The notes under the pieces are model-generated. The model made no database searches, was not told the DNA's origin, and saw only the letters and a list, made by a program, of their open reading frames with translations. Below are positions 51,639 through 59,776 of a stretch of DNA of 64,000 nt, piece by piece; within the stretch, counting starts at the first letter, position 1; every line of letters begins with the position of its first letter. Position numbers and translations under genes: made by a program. The DNA is from Paenisporosarcina macmurdoensis (GTDB taxonomy: Bacteria > Bacillota > Bacilli > Bacillales_A > Planococcaceae): NCBI RefSeq assembly GCF_042658845.1, contig NZ_JBHSRI010000038.1:182559-246558 (forward strand). Direction: 5' to 3'.

Positions 51639-52649
51639 TTGCGCAACCGTTTATTTGCAGGATTAGTAATATTGTTAGTGGTTTTCTTATCAGCTTGTGG
51701 TACTGAGTCAAAAGAGGACGTATTGAAGAAGTTAAGTAGTAAGTGGGTGGAAACAAAGGGGTATGAGTTAGACGCCAAGATGGAAATCAGTACCGGTTCA
51801 GAACCTCGTTTGTATGAAGTGAGTGTATGGCACACGAAACCTGAGTTTTATCGTGTGAAGGTTAGTCAAACAGGTGAAGATGTATCACAAACAATTGTAA
51901 GAAATAAAGAAGGTGTATTTGTTATCACGCCAACATTAGGGAAGACTTATAAATTCCAGAGTGACTGGCCGGAAAAAAATAGCCAAGCCTACTTAATTGG
52001 TTCTCTTGCAAAAGACATTAAAGCTGATAAAGAATCTGTCATGACTGAAAATAAGAATTCGTATATTTTTGAAACGAAAACTAGAAACAGTCATCAAAAA
52101 ATGTTACCAACTCAACAAATTTATATCAGTAAGAAAACATTACTTCCAACAAAAGTGTCAATTTTAAATGATCAAAAAGAACAACAAATTCTGATTACAT
52201 TTGATAAAATTACTTTAGGTACATCTAGAAATGCTACTGATTACAAAGCAGACATGCCAGCAGAAGAAACGACTGAAAATGAAACAGCTGGTGCTGAAGT
52301 AGAGTTACCAGTATTCCAAACACATTATCCTTCTCTACAATGGGAAGGCGTAGATATGCTTGAAGAAAAAGTAATTAAAGATGATACGCAAGAACGCGTG
52401 ATCTTAACATATGGTGGCAACAAAGACTTCACAATTATCCAATCACCAATTACGAAGAAATCCGTGGATTTAGTTCCTGTTTTTGCACCTGGTGATCCAG
52501 CCGATTTAGGTTTTGCAATTGGCGCAATTACAGATCAATCCATCTCTTGGGAACAAGATGGCGTTCAATTCTTCTTAGCATCAAATTCAATGTCACGTGA
52601 AGAAATGATGACAGTTGCCTCTTCAATGACGGCATCTGATTTAAAATAA
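51639..52649 (+). CDS. ydcC: lipoprotein YdcC (LolA/MucB-like fold)
   Basis: 336 residues. Lipobox FLSAC near residue 22. The mature protein (KLSSKWVETKGYELDAKMEI; VWHTKPEFYRVKVSQTG; TLLPTKVSILNDQKEQQILI) has the outer-membrane-lipoprotein-sorting-like beta fold of YdcC; a DUF4367-like end follows. Envelope or sporulation-related function is uncertain. TTG 51639 with AAAGGGTGA upstream is preferred to the GTG at 51630. Confidence 0.88.
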   Translation: MRNRLFAGLVILLVVFLSACGTESKEDVLKKLSSKWVETKGYELDAKMEISTGSEPRLYEVSVWHTKPEFYRVKVSQTGEDVSQTIVRNKEGVFVITPTLGKTYKFQSDWPEKNSQAYLIGSLAKDIKADKESVMTENKNSYIFETKTRNSHQKMLPTQQIYISKKTLLPTKVSILNDQKEQQILITFDKITLGTSRNATDYKADMPAEETTENETAGAEVELPVFQTHYPSLQWEGVDMLEEKVIKDDTQERVILTYGGNKDFTIIQSPITKKSVDLVPVFAPGDPADLGFAIGAITDQSISWEQDGVQFFLASNSMSREEMMTVASSMTASDLK

Positions 52650-52690
52650 ACCGATCATACTAACTATCGAACCCTAAATGAGGAATGAAG

Positions 52691-53800
52691 ATGCAACCTA
52701 CTAATTTTTATAGACCAACATATGCAGAAATTGATTTGAATCAGATAAAAATGAACATACTAAATTTGAAGAAACATATTCATCATTGCGTTCAGGTTAT
52801 CGCTGTTGTTAAAGCAAATGGCTATGGCCATGGAGATTTAGAAGTATCAAAAGCTGCATTAGAAGCTGGAGCTAGCATGCTAGCTGTTGCAACACCTGAT
52901 GAAGCGATTCGATTGCGGTTACTTGGCATCGAATCGCCCATTCTTGTGTTGGGTGCATCTCCTCCTGCTTTTGCTGTTATAGCAAGTGAACATGATATTA
53001 CGATCACTGTATTTCAAAAAGATTGGTTTCTTCACATTCCGACCTTACCCAAAAAGTTGAAGATTCATATTAAAATCGACACCGGCATGGGCAGGTTAGG
53101 CGTTACAACGGAATCAGAGTTAAGCTTGCTTCTTCAAACCATTCGTCAACGACCAGATGTGCTGATAGATGGTGTCTTTACGCACTTTGCGACGGCTGAT
53201 GAAGAAAATGCGGGACAGTTCAAACGACAACTCGCGAAGTTTAAAACGTTTTTACAACTCTTTCCTGAAAGACCAAGGTGCATCCACGCAGCAAATAGTG
53301 CAGCTTCATTGATGCATAAAGATTCTTTATTTGATGCAGTACGCTTCGGTATTTCAATGTATGGATTATCACCCTCTGCTTATGTCAGAGATGAACTACC
53401 TTTTCAATTAGGTCAAGCCTTGAGTTTGTACACAGAAGTCGTCAACGTTAAACAACTAACTGAAGAGTCAACCATCAGTTACGGAGCCACCTATACAGCC
53501 GAAAAAGACGAGTGGATCGCTACTCTTCCTATAGGCTATGCAGATGGAATGCTGCGAGGACTGAGTGGTCAAGAAGTGTTAATCCAAGGGAAAAGGATGC
53601 CAATTATCGGCAGAATCTGCATGGATCAATGTATGGTTCGTTTAGATGGACAGGTACCTATAGGTGAACCTGTCGTGTTAATTGGAAGACAAGGATCTGA
53701 ACTAATTTCCATTGAAGAATGGGCGCAAAAACTACAGACAATTTCGTACGAAATTCCTTGCGTACTTACGAATCGAGTGCCTAGGGTATACACATCATAG
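52691..53800 (+). CDS. alr: alanine racemase
   Basis: 369 residues. PLP Lys in VIAVVKANGYGHGD, the second catalytic Tyr in STISYGATYTAEKDEW, and GRICMDQCMVRLD. It makes D-Ala for Ddl. ATG 52691 follows GAGGA; an ATG two codons earlier is possible. Position after ydcC is conserved. Confidence 0.97.
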   Translation: MQPTNFYRPTYAEIDLNQIKMNILNLKKHIHHCVQVIAVVKANGYGHGDLEVSKAALEAGASMLAVATPDEAIRLRLLGIESPILVLGASPPAFAVIASEHDITITVFQKDWFLHIPTLPKKLKIHIKIDTGMGRLGVTTESELSLLLQTIRQRPDVLIDGVFTHFATADEENAGQFKRQLAKFKTFLQLFPERPRCIHAANSAASLMHKDSLFDAVRFGISMYGLSPSAYVRDELPFQLGQALSLYTEVVNVKQLTEESTISYGATYTAEKDEWIATLPIGYADGMLRGLSGQEVLIQGKRMPIIGRICMDQCMVRLDGQVPIGEPVVLIGRQGSELISIEEWAQKLQTISYEIPCVLTNRVPRVYTS

Positions 53801-53930
53801 TGTTCGACAAAAACCGACTATTCTAAAAATATTGTCAGATATTTTCCTTCTTTGTCTTCTCATTGCACGTTTTGAATGGTAAGATATAAAAGTATTGAAA
53901 AGAGGGACGGGTTTGTCGGAGGTGTTGACT

Positions 53931-54212
53931 GTGAATGAAAAGAGAGAAACAAAGGAAGTTATTGTGAAACTTCCAAGACAATTTGTGAGCGATCTTGATA
54001 GACAGAAAGAGCAACAACTTGCTGGACCAGAAGATTTTGTTTATTTTTCGACAAAAAAACTTATTAAACAGGTTCAACCAAATCTTATACGAGAAGCGAT
54101 GATAAAAGGCTACGTAGAAATGTCGCATATTAACTTGTCCATTGCAAGCGAGTGTTTACATTTGGAATATGAAGCGGAGCATACTGTGGAGCGTCTCGTA
54201 AGCGGAGGATGA
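53931..54212 (+). CDS. ndoAI: MazE-type antitoxin NdoAI (EndB)
   Basis: 93 residues, the same length as the Bacillus subtilis antitoxin. The N-terminal ribbon-helix-helix (KEVIVKLPRQFVSDLDR) is followed by a toxin-binding tail (VQPNLIREAMIKGYVEMSHI). GTG 53931 follows GGAGGTGTTGACT. Four bp separate it from the toxin, so both are co-expressed. Confidence 0.93.
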   Translation: MNEKRETKEVIVKLPRQFVSDLDRQKEQQLAGPEDFVYFSTKKLIKQVQPNLIREAMIKGYVEMSHINLSIASECLHLEYEAEHTVERLVSGG

Positions 54213-54216
54213 AGTC

Positions 54217-54567
54217 TTGAACGTAAAACGTGGTGACGTTTTTTTTGCTGATTTATCGCCAGTAGTCGGGTCTGAACAAGGTGGGACTAGACCCGTTCTG
54301 GTGATTCAAAACGATATAGGAAATCGTTTCAGCCCAACAGTCATCATAGCGGCTATCACCGCGCAAATTCAAAAAGCAAAATTACCAACGCATGTAGAAA
54401 TCAATGCTAAAAAGTATGGATTTGAACGGGATTCCGTTATTTTGCTTGAACAATTGCGTACGATTGATAAATCGCGGCTGACGGATAAAATTACGCAGCT
54501 AGATGATGTGCTGATGGAAGAGGTAGATGAGGCGCTTGAAATAAGTCTTGGCCTTGTAAAGTTTTAG
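54217..54567 (+). CDS. ndoA: MazF-type endoribonuclease NdoA (EndA)
   Basis: 116 residues. KRGDVFFADLSPVVGSEQGG, TRPVLVIQND, the catalytic-core IIAAITAQIQKAKLPTHVEI and LLEQLRTIDKSRL match MazF of Firmicutes, which cuts RNA at UACAU-type sites. TTG start at 54217 with GCGGAGG upstream. Confidence 0.97.
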   Translation: MNVKRGDVFFADLSPVVGSEQGGTRPVLVIQNDIGNRFSPTVIIAAITAQIQKAKLPTHVEINAKKYGFERDSVILLEQLRTIDKSRLTDKITQLDDVLMEEVDEALEISLGLVKF

Positions 54568-54587
54568 TCATACATATGAAGACACAC

Positions 54588-54626
54588 ACATCGTGCGGAA
54601 TTTTTTCCGTACGGTGTTTTTTTGAA
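54588..54626 (+). terminator. Rho-independent terminator
   Basis: CGTGCGGAA-tttt-TTCCGTACG (one G-U pair) then a T run, separating ndoA from the rsb cluster. Confidence 0.85.
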
Positions 54627-54712
54627 ATTAGACAAAAAACGTGTGTAGTTGGCAGATTTCGTATACAATGATAGGTAGGAAAAAATATATTGAGGAGGCT
54701 TCACCGCTGACT

Positions 54713-55543
54713 ATGAATAAAAATATGGCTACATTCATTCAAGATAATCTTGATGAAATATTATATAGATGGCAAGAAATGATGAAAGATGACTCAGAAG
54801 AACGCTTCTTTCAAGTGATGTCTCAAGAGGTCATTGATAAAACGAGTCGTGAATTTGCGGAATTGATGATTTCTAATCTATTCGAGGGTGAAAACAATTA
54901 CGATAACCGCTTAAAAGAATTTACTAATAAAGTGGTGCGTTTTGGTTGGTCAATCAGCTTTGTCATGAAAGCAATCAATCACTTCTCTCACATCGTTTAT
55001 GAAATGTTAGAAAAAAATGAAACAATTACAGAACAAAATATGAAAGAGTATGTCATGGTATTCGCAGCTTGGATTACACCAATGCGAGATGGAATTGTTG
55101 AAACGTATGCAAAAACATGGGAACGGACAGTGCAATTACAAAAAATTGCGCTTCAAGAACTTTCAGCTTCCCTAATACCTGTTTTTGATAAAATTTCGGT
55201 TATGCCACTTGTCGGAACGATTGACACGGAACGTGCAAAATTAATAATGGAAAACTTATTAGAAGGTGTAGTTAAACACCGAGCTGAAGTTGTCTTACTA
55301 GATATTACAGGTGTACCTGTAGTTGACACGATGGTAGCACATCACATCATCCAAGCTGCTGATGCAGTTCGTTTAGTAGGTGCGAAATGTATGCTCGTTG
55401 GAATTCGCCCTGAAATTGCACAAACGATTGTTACTTTAGGAATAAACTTAAAAGATTTCACAACAACAAGCACATTACAGCGAGGTGTTGAACAAGCCTT
55501 AGCTTGGACGAACCGTAAAATCGTGGAGGTGGAAGAAGATTGA
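54713..55543 (+). CDS. rsbR: stressosome protein RsbR
   Basis: 276 residues. N-terminal non-heme globin-like sensor (FIQDNLDEILYRWQEMM; VVRFGWSISFVMKAINHFSH) and C-terminal STAS domain (EVVLLDITGVPVVDTMVAHH with a phospho-acceptor Thr; RPEIAQTIVTLGI). With RsbS it forms the stressosome that holds RsbT. The GAGGAGG at 54692-54698 is 14 nt from ATG 54713 but 8 nt from an in-frame CTG at 54707, so the exact start is uncertain. Confidence 0.94.
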   Translation: MNKNMATFIQDNLDEILYRWQEMMKDDSEERFFQVMSQEVIDKTSREFAELMISNLFEGENNYDNRLKEFTNKVVRFGWSISFVMKAINHFSHIVYEMLEKNETITEQNMKEYVMVFAAWITPMRDGIVETYAKTWERTVQLQKIALQELSASLIPVFDKISVMPLVGTIDTERAKLIMENLLEGVVKHRAEVVLLDITGVPVVDTMVAHHIIQAADAVRLVGAKCMLVGIRPEIAQTIVTLGINLKDFTTTSTLQRGVEQALAWTNRKIVEVEED

Positions 55544-55902
55544 ACTTACGTATTCCTATTTTGAAATTAAAAGATTGTCTTATTGTTTCTATTCAATGGG
55601 AGTTAGATGATCAAACTGCTCTTCAGTTCCAAGAAGATTTATTAACTAAAATGCACGAAACAAGTGCACGTGGGGTTGTAATTGATCTTACGCCAATCGA
55701 TTTTATAGACTCATTTATTGCTAAGGTTCTCGGAGACGTAATAAGTATGTCTGGTTTAATGGGTGCAAAAGTAGTGATTACAGGAATTCAACCTGCAGTA
55801 GCTATTACACTGATTGAATTAGGTATTCGCTTAGAAGACGTTATGACAGCTTTAGACTTAGAAAATGGTCTTGAAAAACTCCAACGAGAATTGGAGGCAT
55901 AA
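55540..55902 (+). CDS. rsbS: stressosome scaffold RsbS
   Basis: 120 residues, a single STAS domain. The phospho-acceptor Ser lies in IDFIDSFIAKVLGDV. It sequesters RsbT until phosphorylated. TTG start overlaps the rsbR stop by 4 bp. Confidence 0.96.
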   Translation: MNLRIPILKLKDCLIVSIQWELDDQTALQFQEDLLTKMHETSARGVVIDLTPIDFIDSFIAKVLGDVISMSGLMGAKVVITGIQPAVAITLIELGIRLEDVMTALDLENGLEKLQRELEA

Positions 55903-55904
55903 TT

Positions 55905-56306
55905 ATGAGCTATCGCTCTTCTGTAGAAATTTTAACTGAGTGGGACATTGTTGCGGCAAGGCAACTTGGTCGTAACGAAGCAAAAGAAGTCGGCTTTGGC
56001 ACGGTTGACCAAGCACGTATTACAACTGCAATTAGTGAACTAGCTCGTAATATTTACCTATATGCAGGAAAAGGTAAAATCGAAATTGAACGTATTTCAG
56101 AGGGCGGAAAATTTGGTATTATTATTATCGCATCAGATGAAGGACCAGGAATTCCCGATGTTCGCAAAGTGATGGAAGATGGCTTCTCTACTTCTGGTGG
56201 ATTGGGCGCTGGTATGCCTGGGGTCAAACGTTTAATGGATGATTTTAAAATAGAAACAGTTTTAGGCGAAGGAACTGTTATTAAAGCAACTAAGTGGATT
56301 CGTTAG
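55905..56306 (+). CDS. rsbT: serine/threonine kinase RsbT
   Basis: 133 residues of the GHKL fold: SELARNIYLYAGKGKIEIE, DEGPGIPDVRKVMEDG and GLGAGMPGVKRLMDDF. It phosphorylates RsbR/RsbS on stress, is released and activates RsbU. Two bp after rsbS. Confidence 0.97.
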   Translation: MSYRSSVEILTEWDIVAARQLGRNEAKEVGFGTVDQARITTAISELARNIYLYAGKGKIEIERISEGGKFGIIIIASDEGPGIPDVRKVMEDGFSTSGGLGAGMPGVKRLMDDFKIETVLGEGTVIKATKWIR

Positions 56307-56319
56307 GAGGTTAGGTTAA

Positions 56320-57324
56320 ATGCCTCAAGAAATTGGACGGCAGTATAAAGAAATACTCAGACAATATGTAATGCGCCAAACGGAGCAAAACTTATATGCG
56401 GGGCAGAACTTTAGTCGTCAACTCATACAAAAAAACATAGCCCCTGAGGATGTAATTAGCATACATAAGGTAGCCTTGGAAGAAATGTATCCTGAGTTGC
56501 CAATGAATGTTTGGCATTCATTTGATTTGTTAATCGAAATGATGATTCGATATGGACTTGCTCATGCAGAACATCAAAGTCTCATTCAACAGCAAGAAGA
56601 AATGAAAGTTGAAATGGATTTGGCGGCTAACGTTCAAAAAACTCTGTTGAAAACAACTGTTCCTGAATTAAGTGGTCTTGAGATTGGTCTAGTATCAGTA
56701 CCTGCAAGGAAAATGAATGGGGATTATATATACTTCCTTAGCGATAACTATCACAATGCGGGTGTTGCAGTTGCTGATGTTATTGGCAAAGGAATTCCGG
56801 CAGCACTGTGCATGTCCATGATTAAGTACGGGATGGATAGTCTACAGGATGCAACTTCAGATCCGAAGAAAGTATTAGATATTATCAATCGCATTGTTGA
56901 AAAAAGTGTCAATGATGATATGTTCATTTCCATGTTCTATGGTCGCTATAATGTTGAAAATTCCATCTTTACTTACGCATCAGCAGGTCATGAACCTGCT
57001 CTTTTTTTCGATGCTAAAAAAGGCGAATTCTCAGAGTTGCATGCAAAAGGACTATTGTTAGGTGTAGTTCCTAATGTTACTTATGTGCAGCACGAAGTGA
57101 AAATGGAGACGGGTGACTTTGTTGTCATGATGACAGATGGTGTAACCGAGTGTAGAACTGAGGATGGCTTCATTGAACAAGAAATTATTGCCGAATTAAT
57201 TCATTCTTTACATGAAGAAAGTGCACAAACGATTGTGGATTCCGTTTTTAAAGAACTAGAAAAGATGCAGAATTTTGAGCTTCGTGATGACTTTACACTC
57301 GTTATTTTCAAAAAAACGAGTTAA
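56320..57324 (+). CDS. rsbU: PP2C phosphatase RsbU
   Basis: 334 residues. N-terminal helical RsbT-binding domain (about 1-85), then PPM phosphatase domain: MNGDYIYFLSDN, VAVADVIGKGIPAALCMSM and FVVMMTDGVTECR. It dephosphorylates RsbV. TTAGGAGGTTAGGTTAA precedes the ATG. Confidence 0.97.
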   Translation: MPQEIGRQYKEILRQYVMRQTEQNLYAGQNFSRQLIQKNIAPEDVISIHKVALEEMYPELPMNVWHSFDLLIEMMIRYGLAHAEHQSLIQQQEEMKVEMDLAANVQKTLLKTTVPELSGLEIGLVSVPARKMNGDYIYFLSDNYHNAGVAVADVIGKGIPAALCMSMIKYGMDSLQDATSDPKKVLDIINRIVEKSVNDDMFISMFYGRYNVENSIFTYASAGHEPALFFDAKKGEFSELHAKGLLLGVVPNVTYVQHEVKMETGDFVVMMTDGVTECRTEDGFIEQEIIAELIHSLHEESAQTIVDSVFKELEKMQNFELRDDFTLVIFKKTS

Positions 57325-57327
57325 AAG

Positions 57328-57353
57328 GTTTTGAATTCGTGAAATAGTGGTAA
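57328..57353 (+). promoter_or_regulatory. candidate SigB promoter before rsbV
   Basis: GTTTTG (57328-57333), 14-bp spacer, TGGTAA (57348-57353). A moderate match to the SigB pattern in the place where Bacillus subtilis has the autoregulatory promoter. Confidence 0.4.
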
Positions 57354-57399
57354 CCAAGGAGTATATGAAAGATACAGTAGATGGACGGGGTGTTTATTA

Positions 57400-57729
57400 A
57401 TGAATGTTCAAGTTGTGATAAAAGAAGAAGGAAACTTCGTAAAAGGTTTTATTAGTGGAGAAATCGATGCTTTTACTGCACCTATATTGCGCGAAAAATT
57501 GGCGACAGTGCAGGCGAAAGATGGCTTATTAGCTGAATTAGACATGTCAGAAGTATCATATATGGACAGTACTGGACTTGGGGTTATTGTTGCGTTTTTT
57601 AAAAATATTAATGCAGCCAACGGACATGTTAAGTTAACGGGGTTATCGCCTCGTCTAAAACGATTATTTGACATTACAGGCCTTGGAGAAATCATGGATA
57701 TTGAAACAGAAGATAAAGGTGGAAACTAA
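57400..57729 (+). CDS. rsbV: anti-anti-sigma factor RsbV
   Basis: 109 residues, STAS domain with the phospho-acceptor Ser in DMSEVSYMDSTGLGVIV. The unphosphorylated form binds RsbW and frees SigB. ACGGGGTGTTTATTA precedes the ATG. Confidence 0.97.
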   Translation: MNVQVVIKEEGNFVKGFISGEIDAFTAPILREKLATVQAKDGLLAELDMSEVSYMDSTGLGVIVAFFKNINAANGHVKLTGLSPRLKRLFDITGLGEIMDIETEDKGGN

Positions 57730-57731
57730 TC

Positions 57732-58202
57732 ATGAGACCATTTGATTACGTAGAAATTAGGGTTCCAGCTAAACCACAATATGTAGGCGTTGCTCGTTTA
57801 ACTATTTCGGGATTAGCAAGTCGAATCGGCTTTACCTACGATGATATAGAAGATTTGAAAATTGCTTCTTCTGAAGCGATTACAAATGCAGTGCAACACG
57901 CTTATTCTGGAGTGGACGAAGGCGAAGTAGTTGTTGGCTGTGCACTTTACCCAGATAAAATTGAAATTATGGTGGCAGACCATGGCAAGAGCTTTAACTT
58001 TGAAGAAACGAAAGCCAAAGTTGGCCCTTACAATGAACACCAAGAAGTTCAATTTTTACGCGAAGGTGGACTTGGACTGTATTTAATTGAAACATTGATG
58101 GATGAGGTGAAAGTCCACCATCAAGATGGCGTAACTGTCTTTATGACAAAATATGTCGGAGAAGAGCAGGTGGAAGAGAATGTCGAAACTATCTCCTCCT
58201 AA
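57732..58202 (+). CDS. rsbW: anti-sigma factor/kinase RsbW
   Basis: 156 residues, GHKL fold: SSEAITNAVQHAYSGVDEG, DHGKSFNFEE and EGGLGLYLIETLMDEV. It binds SigB or phosphorylates RsbV. Its 3' end overlaps sigB by 23 bp. Confidence 0.97.
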   Translation: MRPFDYVEIRVPAKPQYVGVARLTISGLASRIGFTYDDIEDLKIASSEAITNAVQHAYSGVDEGEVVVGCALYPDKIEIMVADHGKSFNFEETKAKVGPYNEHQEVQFLREGGLGLYLIETLMDEVKVHHQDGVTVFMTKYVGEEQVEENVETISS

Positions 58203-58962
58203 TCATCAAACAAAAGAACAGATTTTAGAGTGGATTAAAGCATATCAAGAAACAGAAGATGAAGATGCACAAACGAATTTAGTGTTAAATTATCAACGTT
58301 TAGTTGAATCAATTGCACGCAAATACTCAAATGGGAAATCGTATCACGAAGATATTGTTCAAGTAGGCATGTTAGGTTTGCTTGGTGCAATTCGTCGATA
58401 CGATTCCGAATTTGGCAGAACGTTTGAAGCCTTCGCTGTTCCGACGATCATTGGCGAAATCAAACGCTTTTTGCGTGATAAGACGTGGGCAGTACATGTG
58501 CCTCGTCGTATAAAAGAATTGGGACCAAGAATAAAGTCAGCTGTTGAGACCTTAACTACTGAACTTCAACGATCTCCTAAAGTTATTGAAATCGCAGAAT
58601 TTCTAGAAGTCGAAGAAGACGATGTATTAGAAGCAATGGAAATGGGAAGAAGCTATCAAGCGCTATCCATGGACCACTCGCTTGAATCTGATTCAGACGG
58701 TGGTAGTATCACTCTATTTGACGTTATTGGTCAAAAAGACGATGGTTTCGAGAAAACGGATCAACGAATGTTAGTGGCTAATGCACTAAGCGTTCTTTCT
58801 GAACGTGAAAAGCAAGTGATTCAGTATACATATATTGATCAATTAAGCCAAAAAGAAGCGGGCGATAAGCTCGAGATTTCTCAAATGCATGTTTCTCGAT
58901 TGCAACGAAAAGCTATTAAAAAACTACAAGATGCCATACAAGCAGCTGGTGGAATATCCTAA
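58180..58962 (+). CDS. sigB: general stress sigma factor SigB
   Basis: 260 residues. Region 2 (DIVQVGMLGLLGAIRRYDSE; FEAFAVPTIIGEIKRFLRD), region 3 (VPRRIKELGPRIKSA) and region 4 (LSEREKQVIQYTYIDQLSQ; LEISQMHVSRLQRKAIKKL). ATG 58180 with GGTGGAAGAGA is preferred; the sequence matches SigB rather than SigF/SigG because of its rsb context. Confidence 0.97.
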   Translation: MSKLSPPNHQTKEQILEWIKAYQETEDEDAQTNLVLNYQRLVESIARKYSNGKSYHEDIVQVGMLGLLGAIRRYDSEFGRTFEAFAVPTIIGEIKRFLRDKTWAVHVPRRIKELGPRIKSAVETLTTELQRSPKVIEIAEFLEVEEDDVLEAMEMGRSYQALSMDHSLESDSDGGSITLFDVIGQKDDGFEKTDQRMLVANALSVLSEREKQVIQYTYIDQLSQKEAGDKLEISQMHVSRLQRKAIKKLQDAIQAAGGIS

Positions 58963-59561
58963 TGGATTCAATTAGACACCCTTATTTAGAAGTATTCGTC
59001 TATCAAGAAGCAAAAGAAGGAAATAGTGAATCAGGAGATACGTACTTTACGTATATGAATGGGGATTACTTTTTGTGTGCAATTGCGGACGGTCTAGGTA
59101 ACGGACCTATCGCTAGACAGTCAGCTGAAATCATTCCTATGATTTTAACTCAATATCACCATGAAACAATTGATGAATTACTGTTACGATGCAATGTATT
59201 AATGTTTCAAAAACGTGGTGCTGCAGTTGCCATTGTTAAAGTTGATTTTAATGCCAAAACAATTCAGTATAGTTGTGTTGGGAATATTAAGTTCTACATG
59301 ACACGGAGAGATGACGATAAAATGATTTATCCTCTACCGGTAATGGGGTACTTATCTGGGAGACCTCAGAAGATTAGAACCCAAACCTACGCCTATAAAC
59401 CTGGTGATTTGTTTTTGTTCCATTCAGACGGTGTAGTACTAGGCAACCCTAAAAAAACAATGCAAAATTGTTCAGGTGCATATGATTTGCATCAAACATT
59501 AATTCATACAATCGAACATGGTGACGATGCAACATTTATCGCAGGCAGCCTGCTCCAATAA
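58962..59561 (+). CDS. rsbX: PP2C-type phosphatase RsbX
   Basis: 199 residues. FLCAIADGLGNGPIARQSAE and DLFLFHSDGVVLG mark the PPM fold. It removes phosphates from RsbS/RsbR and resets the stressosome. Its ATG overlaps the sigB stop by 1 bp. Confidence 0.95.
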   Translation: MDSIRHPYLEVFVYQEAKEGNSESGDTYFTYMNGDYFLCAIADGLGNGPIARQSAEIIPMILTQYHHETIDELLLRCNVLMFQKRGAAVAIVKVDFNAKTIQYSCVGNIKFYMTRRDDDKMIYPLPVMGYLSGRPQKIRTQTYAYKPGDLFLFHSDGVVLGNPKKTMQNCSGAYDLHQTLIHTIEHGDDATFIAGSLLQ

Positions 59562-59580
59562 AATGGAGTAGGCTTTTTGT
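59546..59580 (+). terminator. Rho-independent terminator
   Basis: AGCCTGCTCCA-ataaaa-TGGAGTAGGCT then T run, overlapping the rsbX stop. Confidence 0.9.
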
Positions 59581-59699
59581 ATGTAATAGAAAAACGGGTT
59601 TTTAGCTAGTACTCAAGAAAATTCCATTGGTTTAACCATTTTGTGATTATCTAGCACTGATAAAATAGCAAAATTTTTGGATATCAGTAAAAGAAAAAC

Positions 59700-59740
59700 A
59701 TCAACATGCACCATTGTGGGTGCATGTTGTGATTTTCTAA
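59700..59740 (+). terminator. second terminator-like hairpin
   Basis: CAACATGCACC-attgt-GGGTGCATGTTG followed by TGATTTT, between rsbX and tex. Confidence 0.65.
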
Positions 59741-59776
59741 TGATAAAATAGAAAGTGTTAAGAAAGGATGAGTCAA

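Noticed and set aside
53835..54128. 97-codon minus-strand frame opposite ndoAI
   Set aside because: It is a shadow of the antitoxin gene with no ribosome site.
54217..54567. ndoAI/ndoA as a horizontally gained defence toxin-antitoxin pair
   Set aside because: It is in the conserved alr-ndoAI-ndoA-rsb position of Bacillales, so it is a core chromosomal pair.
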